Shown in pieces: positions 20,182 through 29,184 of a stretch of DNA of 64,000 nt; position 1 is the first letter of the stretch; every line of letters starts with the position of its first letter. The DNA lies in contig OZ271831.1 of the NCBI GenBank assembly GCA_965601455.1, positions 4,216,001 to 4,280,000 on the forward strand. The letters run 5' to 3'. The notes beneath the pieces were generated by a model. The model saw only the letters and a list, made by a program, of their open reading frames with translations. It had not been told where the DNA came from and did not search any database. Source of the DNA: JANQEU01 sp965601455. Lineage in GTDB: Bacteria; Bacteroidota; Bacteroidia; Cytophagales; Cyclobacteriaceae. Made by a program: the position numbers and the translations under genes.

Positions 20182-21140
20182 TCCGTCCTCGTGAAACTTT
20201 CGAGCGCAATATTAGGATAATCCGTTATTAATCCATCAACTCCCCAAGACGCTAGTTTAATCATATCTTGTTTTTCATTAACTGTCCATGGAATTACCTT
20301 GATTCCCTTGGATTGGATTTCGGCAACGGATGCCTGATCCAGAAGTTCGAAATAACAGCTGTATATCTCCGGTTCGAAACCTAAATCGTCAAGAAGCGTT
20401 TCCCAGTCCCTCGATGATTCCTCAAGATATGCTAGTACAACCTCCGGGTATTTGGAATTGAAATACTTTAAAATTCTCGGATCAAAGGACTGAATAGTCA
20501 CCCGTTCCCATGGTATGTTCCCATCAATCACCTGGAATACCAAGTCAGAAAATTCATTCGGTTCCGGATGAAATACATTATCCCCTTCTGGTGAGCTTTT
20601 TATTTCAATGTTGAAGGCTGGCGTCGGATATTCATTTTCAGTCTGGAACTTAGCCATCTTTCGAAACACCTCTTCCAATAGAGGTTTGTAGGTTTGAACT
20701 TTTCCCTGGTTTTTAAAACGCTCAACCATAAGACTACCACAATTGAATGTTTTCACCTGATTGTAATCCATCTGGTAAATATTCAGCTCCTTTTCCTTCG
20801 CCCTATCCAAGACCTCACCATTAGAGCCAAGACATATCTCAGCCGAAATCCAAGGTTCATGACTAACAACCACTTTTTTATCCTGCGTTATTACAACATC
20901 TAATTCCAAGGTATTCACTCCCAGCTCAATTGCTCGTTCAAACGCAGGAATCGAGTTTTCCGGTAAAATACCTCTGGCACCCCGATGCCCTTGAATATCA
21001 AAATCCTTACTAACTTTTATCTCATTCATACTGGAATAATCAATCGCCGTATTTTCCTCCTGAACCTTCTCAGATTTTTCGCCTCCGCAAGAGATGATAA
21101 AACATAGAGAAATGATAATTAACGCCGCAAGAAACCTCAT
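20178..21140 (-). CDS. Glycerophosphodiester phosphodiesterase lipoprotein
   Basis: Secreted lipoprotein of 320 residues with lipobox FIISC (Cys near 18). The GDPD catalytic signature is complete: QGHRGARGILPENSIPAF (His-Arg), ELDVVITQDKKVVVSH (Glu-Asp and the second His), IEIKS in the middle, and VNEKQDMIKLASWGVDGLITDYP at the C-terminus. It hydrolyses glycerophosphodiesters from phospholipid turnover into glycerol-3-phosphate plus an alcohol, outside the cytoplasmic membrane. In this run, that product is the substrate of GlpD encoded 5 kb upstream in the same direction. It overlaps the PfkB kinase gene by 4 nt. Confidence 0.93.
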   Translation of the reverse strand: MRFLAALIIISLCFIISCGGEKSEKVQEENTAIDYSSMNEIKVSKDFDIQGHRGARGILPENSIPAFERAIELGVNTLELDVVITQDKKVVVSHEPWISAEICLGSNGEVLDRAKEKELNIYQMDYNQVKTFNCGSLMVERFKNQGKVQTYKPLLEEVFRKMAKFQTENEYPTPAFNIEIKSSPEGDNVFHPEPNEFSDLVFQVIDGNIPWERVTIQSFDPRILKYFNSKYPEVVLAYLEESSRDWETLLDDLGFEPEIYSCYFELLDQASVAEIQSKGIKVIPWTVNEKQDMIKLASWGVDGLITDYPNIALESFTRTE

Positions 21141-21173
21141 AATCTACTTTTGAATGTAAGAAATCTACGGACA

Positions 21174-22085
21174 TTAATAGTCAGCTACAAGAAAAGCGGC
21201 CCCAAAAACCCCTGCGCTGTCCCCGAGCTTTGGTTTCAAGAACTTTGTCTGTAATTCTGGATTGAATATATGCTTTTTCACCTCCTCTACTCCTTCGGTA
21301 TATAGAAGATCTACGTTACCTACGCCTCCTCCAATTACGATTGCATCGGGGTCTAATATATTTATCACGACGGATATGGCTTTCCCGAAGAAACGAAGTA
21401 ACCTTTCTATCGTATGCGTTGCTTTCGGGTCATTTCCCAGAAGATGGGATTCATGTAGATCCTTTAGCTTTCTATTTTCACCAAACTTTTCATAGTGATA
21501 CCTTTCCAAGTTCCTTCCTGAAATAATTCTTTCTACACATCCTGTTTTTCCACAATAACAAACCCCACCTGATTCATCCAGAAAATTATGACCCCATTCA
21601 CCTCCAATACCATGTCGGCCTTCAATTATTTTCCCATTAATAACAATACCTCCTCCGACTCCGGAACCCATAATAACTCCAAAAACCACTTTGGCTTCCG
21701 GGTAGTTTTCAGGAACCACACCCATAGAAGATTCAGCCAGTGCAAAACAATTAGCGTCATTGGCCATTTTTATCGGGATCTCTAAAAGATTTTCCAGATC
21801 CTTATTAAATGGTGTTCCGTTTAATGAAGTTGTATTGCTATTCTTCATCGTACCCGAAGTCGGATCTATAGCTCCCGGAGTACTAAAACCAACAGTTTCA
21901 GGTTTAATACCCACCTCATTGCTAACCTTCTCTATCAATAGTTTTATTCTAGTGAGAATATGGTCATAACCTCGATCAGCCTCAGTATCATGACGCATAC
22001 GGGCAATTACTTTTGGATTTTCTGCACTTTCAAGGACTGCACATTCAATTTTGGTACCCCCTAAATCAATTCCCCAAAGAGCCAT
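21174..22085 (-). CDS. ROK family sugar kinase
   Basis: Hexose kinase of the ROK (repressor/ORF/kinase) family, 303 residues, without a DNA-binding domain. The phosphate motif DLGGTK is at residues 6-11. The ROK zinc motif is complete: GGEWGH, then CYCGKTGCVE with three Cys. The C-terminal VIGGGVG loop is also present. Glucokinase or fructokinase are the likely activities. The gene is 25 bp downstream of the GH13 glucosidase and two genes from amylosucrase, both of which would release glucose or fructose, so it probably captures those hexoses. Confidence 0.92.
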   Translation of the reverse strand: MALWGIDLGGTKIECAVLESAENPKVIARMRHDTEADRGYDHILTRIKLLIEKVSNEVGIKPETVGFSTPGAIDPTSGTMKNSNTTSLNGTPFNKDLENLLEIPIKMANDANCFALAESSMGVVPENYPEAKVVFGVIMGSGVGGGIVINGKIIEGRHGIGGEWGHNFLDESGGVCYCGKTGCVERIISGRNLERYHYEKFGENRKLKDLHESHLLGNDPKATHTIERLLRFFGKAISVVINILDPDAIVIGGGVGNVDLLYTEGVEEVKKHIFNPELQTKFLKPKLGDSAGVFGAAFLVADY

Positions 22086-22110
22086 ATTTCTATTTCGTTA
22101 ACACCTTCTA

Positions 22111-23778
22111 TTATCTAATCTTAAACAGTGTTGCCTGCCAAGGTCTCATGATGATCGATTCGGTTGATAATGAGACCAAGTCATAATTGGAGATTACTAA
22201 TTGATCCATTGTAGGGGCAGCTATTCCAGCAAATTCCACCTCTTCATTGCTGAAATTTAAGAGTATCAAAAACTTGCCATCCTCATCAAATCTACTGTAA
22301 GCAAAAATATTAGGGTGCGAATCATCAAGCTGTTGATACTCACCATAGACCATTGTTTTATTATGCTTACGAAAGGTAATCACGCGTTTATAGAATAATA
22401 GTACTGAGTCGGGTTCCTGTTCTTGGTTACTTACATTGATTTCCTTACTGTTTGGATTTAATTTAATCCATGGGCTCCCTTCAGTAAATCCGGCACTTGC
22501 AGAATTATCCCATTGCATGGGTGTTCTGGCATTATCCCGACCGTAGTAGCTGGCTAATTCAATGGCTTTATCAATATCCCCACCTGCCTCCTCAATTTCA
22601 CGGAAGTAGTTTAGTATTTCAACATCCCGAAATTCATGCCGATGACTGAATTCCATATTGGTCATCCCAATTTCATCTCCTTGATAAATGAAGGGCGTTC
22701 CTCTCATTGTCAACACCAACATACCCAACAATTTGGCCGACTGGGATCTGTATTCTTTGTCATTACCAAATCGACTAAGCATTCTAGTAAAGTCATGATT
22801 CCCTAGAAAAATACTGGACCATCCAGATGGATTCATTGCTTGGTCCCATTCGCCAAAAATGCTTTTAAACCTTTGAAAATCAACTGGGATATTGTCGAAT
22901 CTACCTCCTTTACCATGATCCATAAACATATGATCGAAATGAAAAACCATGTTGAGCTCTTTTCTGTTTTCATCTACATATTGGATCCCTTTGTCAAGTG
23001 TGATTCCCGGTCCTTCACCAACGGTGCAGATATCATATTTCGAAAGTACCTCCCGATTCATCTCCTGAAGGTACTCATGAACCTTGGGCCCGTTCGCATA
23101 GATCTTGTCAATGGTATCAGTAAGAACCGCATAGGGCGTATCATCAAATGTCCGCTTGGAGATCAGGGAGATAACATCCATCCGGAAACCGTCAATACCT
23201 TTATCCAACCAAAACTTCATCATATTGAATATTTCCCTTCTCACTTCTGGGTTTTCCCAATTAAAATCCGGTTGTTTTCTTGTAAAGAGGTGAAGGTAAT
23301 ACTGTCCGGTATTTGGGTCGAATTCCCAGGCATCTCCTCCAAAAAATGATTTCCAATTATTCGGAGGACCACCGTCTTTGCCATCTTCCCAAATGTAGTA
23401 CTCCCTCTTTTCAGAGTCCTTTGAGGATCTTGACTCTTCAAACCAATTATGTTCGTCTGACGAATGATTCACCACAAGATCCATCAACAACTTGAGCCCC
23501 CTGCTATGGATTTCCTCAAGTAGACGATCAAAGTCAGACATTGTTCCATACTCTTCAAGGATCGATTGATAGTCGCTAATGTCGTATCCATTATCATCAT
23601 TTGGAGATTTATAAACCGGACATAGCCATATTATATCCACACCCAGGTTCTTTATATAGTCTAGTTTTTGAATGATTCCCTGAATATCGCCTACTCCATC
23701 TCCATTGCTATCATGAAAACTCCTAGGATATATTTGATAGACCACACTTTCTTTCCACCAATTTCGTGTCATCTCCAT
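22111..23778 (-). CDS. GH13 alpha-glucosidase (oligo-1,6-glucosidase type)
   Basis: Exo-acting alpha-glucosidase of 555 residues, without a signal peptide, so cytoplasmic. The four GH13 regions are complete: DLVVNH (about 100-105), GFRMDVIS with nucleophile Asp201, the acid/base Glu255 in TVGEGPG, and GNHDF with Asp329. The calcium loop DSNGDGVGD (23-31) is present. Val after the nucleophile is typical of enzymes that prefer alpha-1,6 or similar linkages rather than maltose. It lies 3 bp downstream of amylosucrase. Given glpK and glpD in the same run, glucosylglycerol is a plausible substrate, but isomalto-oligosaccharides or trehalulose/sucrose isomers are equally allowed. Confidence 0.93.
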   Translation of the reverse strand: MEMTRNWWKESVVYQIYPRSFHDSNGDGVGDIQGIIQKLDYIKNLGVDIIWLCPVYKSPNDDNGYDISDYQSILEEYGTMSDFDRLLEEIHSRGLKLLMDLVVNHSSDEHNWFEESRSSKDSEKREYYIWEDGKDGGPPNNWKSFFGGDAWEFDPNTGQYYLHLFTRKQPDFNWENPEVRREIFNMMKFWLDKGIDGFRMDVISLISKRTFDDTPYAVLTDTIDKIYANGPKVHEYLQEMNREVLSKYDICTVGEGPGITLDKGIQYVDENRKELNMVFHFDHMFMDHGKGGRFDNIPVDFQRFKSIFGEWDQAMNPSGWSSIFLGNHDFTRMLSRFGNDKEYRSQSAKLLGMLVLTMRGTPFIYQGDEIGMTNMEFSHRHEFRDVEILNYFREIEEAGGDIDKAIELASYYGRDNARTPMQWDNSASAGFTEGSPWIKLNPNSKEINVSNQEQEPDSVLLFYKRVITFRKHNKTMVYGEYQQLDDSHPNIFAYSRFDEDGKFLILLNFSNEEVEFAGIAAPTMDQLVISNYDLVSLSTESIIMRPWQATLFKIR

Positions 23779-23781
23779 CGA

Positions 23782-25722
23782 TTATTTTTCAGTTATGTTG
23801 CTTAACCAAAGTGATTCGTGAGGCTCGAGAAATAACTGCCCTCCTCGAAAGTTCAATCCTTTACCAGTAATCCTATCGGTTAAATTGTTGCTAATATCGA
23901 AACCGTGTTGTTCAAGGATTTGAGATCCAAGTAACTGCCTATGATCGTCCAGGTTGTATACACACAAAGTCTTAAATCCGTCTTTTGCTTTGAGGTATAT
24001 AAACAGATGATCGTTTTCGGTTTGTATTCTCCAGGTATTGTTCAGATCTGTAAACTCAGGTGATTTTTTACGAATAGCCAGAAGATTCTGTACCGAGCTA
24101 AAAATCCGACCTTCAATTGATCCTTTTTTTCTGGTGTCCTTTGCCTTTTTCCAGTCCATAGTCGGTCGATGCATCCATCTGTTATCACTTTGCCTTTTAG
24201 GGTCATTTTGATAGGAATAATCATTAATTAGTCCCAGTTCATCACCCATGTAGAGCATCGGAATACCTCCATAGGAAAGTATTATGGCATGAACTAATTG
24301 GATACGCTTTAGAGCTAGTTCAATCTCGTGAGCATTGTTCTCTTCAACTGCCTTCTCAAGCCCGATTAATGATGCCAGAGCTCCTGATATTCTAGCATCA
24401 TTAGTAGCCTTTCTCATGAATGTATCTCCTTTTGAAAACGACATTTCATGTTTGCCACCTAGAAAGTCGATTAGAAATACGCGATGAGCGTAGCCATCGT
24501 AACCTGCCCACTGTGCATGCAGGTCTTCATAACCCAAGCCGATATCATCGTGGCAACGGATGTAGTTTAACCAAGTTGTGCCGTCCGGCTTTGAGGGTAT
24601 GTTATCAAATGATTTATGAAGAAGTTTACTGCTTCGAGTGGCCACACTTTCCCATATCAAAGTCATAAGTGTGGCATTGTAAGCCATATCACACTCATTG
24701 TTATTTCCGTTTTGCGGCTGACCAAAATATCGTACGATATCATTTGGTGCAACAATAGCCTCAGCCAGGAAAAGCACTCCCGGGGCTACTATTTGTGTGC
24801 AGGATTTAAATAACTGCATTAACAGATGAGCTTTCTCAAGATTTTGACTTGTTGTGCCAATTTCTTTCCAGGTGAAAGCAAGTGCGTCCAGACGAATAAT
24901 ATCCACACCATTATTTGCTAAAAACAGTAGGTTATCAAGCATCTCGAGAAATACCTGTGGATTGGTGTAATTGAGATCCCACTGATAGTCATGGAAAACT
25001 GTCATGACCCATTTATTCATTTCAGTGATGAAAGTGAAATTCCCAGGAGCGTTGCCGGGAAAAACCCAAGGCATGTTTTCGTCGTATTGGTCAGGAATTT
25101 TTCTATCATCAAAACAGTAATAGTATTCCTGATATTTTTTCTCGCCTCCCCTTGCTCTTACAGCCCAATCATGATCTTCAGATGTGTGATTAATCGCCAG
25201 GTCCAACATCAAGTACATGGACTTTTCTCTGAATGTGCGACCTATCCTAGCAATGTCCTCCATGTCACCTAGAGAGGGCTTGACACTTCGAAAATCTGAA
25301 ACAGCATACCCTCCGTCATTCTTTTCATCAGGAAAATTCATCAAGGGCATTAAGTGAACAAGATTGATACCTAATTTTTCCAGGTAATCTAGATGTTCAA
25401 TAAAACCCAGAAGATTTCCCGCAAACTTGTCAACATACAAAGACATACCGGCAATCTCCGGACTAAGAAACCAAGTCGGGTTTTTCTCCCTATCCAGGTC
25501 AGATTCTTTCAGATCGTTTGGTCGGTTTCTGCTGTTCTGTATCAGGGATTTGATGAGCAACTCGAAAAACTTCGAACAGTCCTTTCGACCACCATATATT
25601 TGATCAAAAAGCCCCCTGATTCTACTCAAATTTGCTGAGAGACGAAGCTCTAAATCAAGATCTCTAATTCCTTGGGTCCGAAGTATGCCTTTCAGCAAAT
25701 TGTGATTTTCAGGTTGATACAT
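23782..25722 (-). CDS. Amylosucrase (GH13_4)
   Basis: Sucrose-using glucosyltransferase that builds alpha-1,4-glucan and releases fructose. The 646-residue protein keeps the full family architecture: the N-terminal helical domain, the (beta/alpha)8 barrel with DLAINHTSEDH, RLDALAF with nucleophile Asp279, LAEAIV with acid/base Glu321, and RCHDDIG with Asp392. The linking segments WDLNYTNP and FLANNGVDIIRLDA closely follow the Neisseria polysaccharea enzyme. There is no signal peptide, so it is cytoplasmic. It sits 12 bp after glpD and 3 bp before the GH13 glucosidase. Some amylosucrase relatives are sucrose hydrolases, which motif reading cannot exclude. Confidence 0.9.
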   Translation of the reverse strand: MYQPENHNLLKGILRTQGIRDLDLELRLSANLSRIRGLFDQIYGGRKDCSKFFELLIKSLIQNSRNRPNDLKESDLDREKNPTWFLSPEIAGMSLYVDKFAGNLLGFIEHLDYLEKLGINLVHLMPLMNFPDEKNDGGYAVSDFRSVKPSLGDMEDIARIGRTFREKSMYLMLDLAINHTSEDHDWAVRARGGEKKYQEYYYCFDDRKIPDQYDENMPWVFPGNAPGNFTFITEMNKWVMTVFHDYQWDLNYTNPQVFLEMLDNLLFLANNGVDIIRLDALAFTWKEIGTTSQNLEKAHLLMQLFKSCTQIVAPGVLFLAEAIVAPNDIVRYFGQPQNGNNNECDMAYNATLMTLIWESVATRSSKLLHKSFDNIPSKPDGTTWLNYIRCHDDIGLGYEDLHAQWAGYDGYAHRVFLIDFLGGKHEMSFSKGDTFMRKATNDARISGALASLIGLEKAVEENNAHEIELALKRIQLVHAIILSYGGIPMLYMGDELGLINDYSYQNDPKRQSDNRWMHRPTMDWKKAKDTRKKGSIEGRIFSSVQNLLAIRKKSPEFTDLNNTWRIQTENDHLFIYLKAKDGFKTLCVYNLDDHRQLLGSQILEQHGFDISNNLTDRITGKGLNFRGGQLFLEPHESLWLSNITEK

Positions 25723-25734
25723 TCAGTACAGGTA

Positions 25735-27375
25735 TTACTCGAATTCGCTGGCAATGATGATTGCCTTATCTAACTGATCGGTTTCCCACTTAACTCTTGA
25801 CTTGTCCCACCTGAAGAATTCCTTCATGTGCTTCAATACTGGCTTCCGTAGCCTTTCAATGCTCGCGATATCGAAGTATAATCTGCCGGTACGTCTTTCA
25901 AAAAAATCCAGAAGCGTGTAAACGGACTCCTGGTCGAGGGTGAAAATGAGTTCTGCCAGTCCGAGTTTAACTTCGTGATTCTTCTCACTCCTAGATTGGT
26001 AAATTGACAATATTTCATCTGTTTGTTTACCGTAGTTACTTACCAGATAGTCACCCAGATGTTCAAGTGATTCGGGCTTCAGTTTCTCAATTATTTCCTT
26101 TGTGTACGCATTAACAGCTTTAGCATTTCTAAAAGGTCCACCAGTGAGTTTAATTGTATCTGTCGCACATTCCTCCGTTTCAACACCTAATTCGACAGCT
26201 CTTTTCGCGACTTTGTCGACAATCTTTTCAGCCATTTTACGATAGCCAGTCAGTTTACCACCAGCGATGGATAAAAGACCTGACTCGGATTCGAAAATTT
26301 CGTCCTTCCTGGATAATTGTGAAGCCGATTTGCCTTCTTCTTCGATCAAAGGTCGTAGACCGACCCAAGTAGATTCAACGTCTTTAACAGATAAGGAAAC
26401 AGATGGGAATATATTATTGACAGCGTCAACCAGGTAATGAACGTCGTCGTTATTTGTTCTTACATCGTTCAGGTCACCGTAATAATCTGTATCTGTTGTT
26501 CCGACATAGGTTACCCTGTCACGAGGAATAGCGAAAATCATTCGCCCATCTGGTACATCGAAGTAAACTGACTGTTTCACCGGAAACTTTTCTCTGGGTA
26601 CGACGATGTGGACCCCTTTCGTTGGATGAAGGTGTTTACCATAAAGAGAGTTATTCACTTTCCGCAGTTCATCAACCCATGGGCCTGCGGCGCTAATAGT
26701 GAATGATGCGGATAATTCGTATTCCTCCTCTGTAAGGTTATCTTTCCATCGAATTCCGGAGATTCTATCTTCCGTGTAGAGGAAATCAACTGCTTCCGCA
26801 TAATTCAGCATATCTGCACCGTATCGATTGGCCGTTTTCAGTATTTCTATGGTGAGTCGGGCATCATCGGTTCGATATTCCGCATAGACTGCTCCACCTT
26901 CTAGTAAATCCTCTCTGAGAAGTGGTTCCAGTTTGTGAGCCTCTTCCTTTTCGTACATTTTGCGTTGATCTGCCTTTTCTACACCTGCCAGAACATCATA
27001 CACCATCAATCCAAACGAGGTTAGTAGCGATCCAAATGTCCCATCCTTGATTATAGGTAAAAGCATTTTTTCCGATCGAACAAGATGAGGCGCAAGGTTA
27101 TGAACAGTTGCCCTTTCCCTTCCTACTTCTCTGACAAGTGCTATTTCGAATTGTTTTAGGTACCTAAGCCCTCCGTGAATGAGTTTGGTTGATTTACTGG
27201 AAGTACCTGAGGCAAAATCATTCTTTTCAATTAGGACGGTTTTCAGCCCCCTGGATGCGGCGTCCAGCGCAATACCTGCCCCGGTAACACCTCCACCAAT
27301 TATTGCCAAATCGTAATTCTTTTTGGCAATCCTTTCTACAATCTTTTTCCTGTTCTGGGATTTAAAACAATTCAT
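25735..27375 (-). CDS. glpD: Aerobic glycerol-3-phosphate dehydrogenase/oxidase
   Basis: FAD flavoprotein of 546 residues that oxidises glycerol-3-phosphate to dihydroxyacetone phosphate and passes electrons to the membrane quinone pool or oxygen. It shows the FAD motif GGGVTGAGIALDAASRGL (about 28-45), the GlpD signature SSKSTKLIHGGLRYL, HPTKGVHIVVPR, and the C-terminal domain of the family. Its ATG follows the glpK stop codon with no gap, so translation is coupled. No glpF facilitator gene is present nearby. Confidence 0.96.
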   Translation of the reverse strand: MNCFKSQNRKKIVERIAKKNYDLAIIGGGVTGAGIALDAASRGLKTVLIEKNDFASGTSSKSTKLIHGGLRYLKQFEIALVREVGRERATVHNLAPHLVRSEKMLLPIIKDGTFGSLLTSFGLMVYDVLAGVEKADQRKMYEKEEAHKLEPLLREDLLEGGAVYAEYRTDDARLTIEILKTANRYGADMLNYAEAVDFLYTEDRISGIRWKDNLTEEEYELSASFTISAAGPWVDELRKVNNSLYGKHLHPTKGVHIVVPREKFPVKQSVYFDVPDGRMIFAIPRDRVTYVGTTDTDYYGDLNDVRTNNDDVHYLVDAVNNIFPSVSLSVKDVESTWVGLRPLIEEEGKSASQLSRKDEIFESESGLLSIAGGKLTGYRKMAEKIVDKVAKRAVELGVETEECATDTIKLTGGPFRNAKAVNAYTKEIIEKLKPESLEHLGDYLVSNYGKQTDEILSIYQSRSEKNHEVKLGLAELIFTLDQESVYTLLDFFERRTGRLYFDIASIERLRKPVLKHMKEFFRWDKSRVKWETDQLDKAIIIASEFE

Positions 27376-28854
27376 CTACTCCTTCAACCAATCAAATGTT
27401 CTCTCAACTGCTTTTTTCCATCGGCTATATAGCTTATCGCGTTCTTCTTGCTCCATTACCGATTCAAATCTTTTCTGTGTCTTTCTTACTTTTTTAAGTT
27501 CATCCAATGTCCATAAACCAGCTTTCAAGCCGGCTAGAAACGCGGCTCCGAGGGCGGTGGATTCTGTAATTTCCGGCCTGTCAACATCCACTCCCAAAAT
27601 ATCGGACTGGAATTGCATCAGTATGTCGTTTTCGGTCGCACCACCATCAACCATTAAGCTTGAAATCTTTATTCCTGAATCCTTCTCCATCGCGATAAGT
27701 ACATCCCTTGTTTGATAAGCAATTGAATGTAGTGCTGCCTTGATTATGTGATCTTTTCCAGTGTCTCTGGTCAACCCAAAAATTGCCCCACGCGAGTACT
27801 GATCCCAATACGGGGCTCCAAGTCCAGCAAATGCAGGAACAAGAAACACATCATCTCCCTCCACTTTGCTGGCGAAGTATGATGAATCCGCTGCATGATC
27901 AATGATCTTCATCGCGTCTCTCAACCACTGTATTGCAGCTCCTGCAATGAAAATACTACCCTCAAAAGCGTAAACCGGATGCTCATCCAGGCTACAGGCC
28001 ATGGTGGTCAATAAACCACTTTCGGATGTGACACAATCAGCACCCATATTCATCAGCATGAAACATCCGGTTCCGTACGTATTTTTTGCATCGCCCGGTT
28101 CGTAACATGCCTGGCCAAAAAGTGCAGCTTGCTGATCGCCGGCTACACCGTAAATTGGTATTTCAACTCCGGAAATTGTAAAAGAGCCAAAGTCAGCAGC
28201 GCTTGGCAATACTTCTGGCAACAGGGATGCGGGTACATCAAGCAGTTCCATTAGTTCCGGATCCCACTTCCTGTCCTGTATATTATACAATAAAGTCCTT
28301 GAGGCATTAGTGTAGTCGGTTACATGCCGCTTACCTCCTGTCATCTTCCAAATTAGCCAGGTGTCTATGGTTCCAAATCGTATCTTCCCTGCTTCTACTC
28401 GTTTCCTCAGACCCTCGACATTATTCAACATCCAGTGGATTTTTGTCCCTGAGAAATAGGAATCTATTACCAACCCGGTCTTAGATCTTACAGTATCGGA
28501 TAATCCTCTATTTTTTAGTTCTTCACAGAAGTCGGAGGTTCGTTTATCCTGCCAAACAATCGCATTGTAAACCGGTTCGCCTGTTTCTACATCCCACATT
28601 ACTGCAGTCTCTCGCTGATTGGTAATTCCAATGCCCTTTATGTTTTCAGGCTTCACCCCCGATGCATTAATTACTGATTTGATGACTTCTAACTGCGTTG
28701 CCCAGATTTCCTCGGGATCGTGCTCCACCCACCCGGACTTTGGAAAGTGCTGTGTAAACTCCTTCTGCTTAACCATTACCGGCTGGCCTTCACCGTCAAA
28801 CAAAATTGCTCGGGAGCTAGTAGTACCCTGGTCAATTGCTAGCAGGTAATTCAT
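27376..28854 (-). CDS. glpK: Glycerol kinase
   Basis: FGGY-family kinase of 492 residues that converts glycerol to glycerol-3-phosphate. Family motifs are clear: DQGTTSSRAILFD at the N-terminus (phosphate 1), GITNQRET, WQDKRT, YFSGTKIHWMLNN, and the adenosine region GDQQAALFGQ and DGGATENDILMQ. It is the first gene of the run glpK-glpD-amylosucrase-GH13-ROK-GDPD-PfkB. The 214 bp upstream contain a LacI-type palindrome (28988-28997) and end at tRNA-Leu. Confidence 0.97.
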   Translation of the reverse strand: MNYLLAIDQGTTSSRAILFDGEGQPVMVKQKEFTQHFPKSGWVEHDPEEIWATQLEVIKSVINASGVKPENIKGIGITNQRETAVMWDVETGEPVYNAIVWQDKRTSDFCEELKNRGLSDTVRSKTGLVIDSYFSGTKIHWMLNNVEGLRKRVEAGKIRFGTIDTWLIWKMTGGKRHVTDYTNASRTLLYNIQDRKWDPELMELLDVPASLLPEVLPSAADFGSFTISGVEIPIYGVAGDQQAALFGQACYEPGDAKNTYGTGCFMLMNMGADCVTSESGLLTTMACSLDEHPVYAFEGSIFIAGAAIQWLRDAMKIIDHAADSSYFASKVEGDDVFLVPAFAGLGAPYWDQYSRGAIFGLTRDTGKDHIIKAALHSIAYQTRDVLIAMEKDSGIKISSLMVDGGATENDILMQFQSDILGVDVDRPEITESTALGAAFLAGLKAGLWTLDELKKVRKTQKRFESVMEQEERDKLYSRWKKAVERTFDWLKE

Positions 28855-29068
28855 AGATCTAGAATTTTTAAAGTCTTAGGGAATAGTCCACTATCCAGGT
28901 CTTTCTGACCACGATGAAAACCAAGATAATGGTAAAACCCACAAAATACCTAGCTCAAATACACTGTATTTTATGAATATAGAATTTCAAACGTTTGTAT
29001 TTTGAAATCCTCTAAAATTGAAAGTCAAATAGAAAAAGTGGAGGCCTATAAAAGGCAATTAAGAGTAG
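28855..29068 (-). other. glpK upstream region
   Basis: 214 bp between glpK and tRNA-Leu. Apart from the CAAACGTTTG palindrome at 28988-28997 no ORF is present. No clean TTTG/TAnnTTTG promoter pair was found, so transcription may depend on an activator or a weaker promoter. Confidence 0.5.
28988..28997. promoter_or_regulatory. LacI-type operator-like palindrome upstream of glpK
   Basis: Perfect 10-bp palindrome CAAACGTTTG, about 134 bp upstream of glpK. It shares the AAACGTTT core with the sites at 47921 (lacI/susC) and 57824. Confidence 0.5.
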
Positions 29069-29152
29069 TGCCGAAGAAGGGATTCGAACCCCCACGCTCT
29101 TGCGAGCACATGTCCCTGAAACATGCGTGTCTACCAATTTCACCACTTCGGC
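29069..29152 (-). tRNA. tRNA-Leu (CAG)
   Basis: 84-nt class II tRNA on the minus strand: acceptor GCCGAAG with CTTCGGC, anticodon stem CATGT/ACATG with loop TTCAGGG (anticodon CAG), a long variable arm (TGCTCGCAAGAGC), and the T-loop TTCGAAT. The CCA end is not encoded. It reads CTG codons. Confidence 0.96.
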
Positions 29153-29161
29153 GTAGGAAAG

Positions 29162-29169
29162 CAAAAATA
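29162..29169 (-). promoter_or_regulatory. Possible -7 element for tRNA-Leu
   Basis: Minus strand TATTTTTG fits TAnnTTTG, 10 nt upstream of the tRNA. No matching TTTG at the right distance. Confidence 0.4.
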
Positions 29170-29184
29170 GTTTATTCTAGAGTA

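Noticed and set aside
22840..23349. Plus-strand ORF of 169 codons
   Set aside because: Antisense to the GH13 catalytic domain, where every motif is intact on the minus strand.
29041..29068. GCCT/AGGC hairpin as tRNA-Leu terminator
   Set aside because: The stem is only 3-4 bp, too weak to call.
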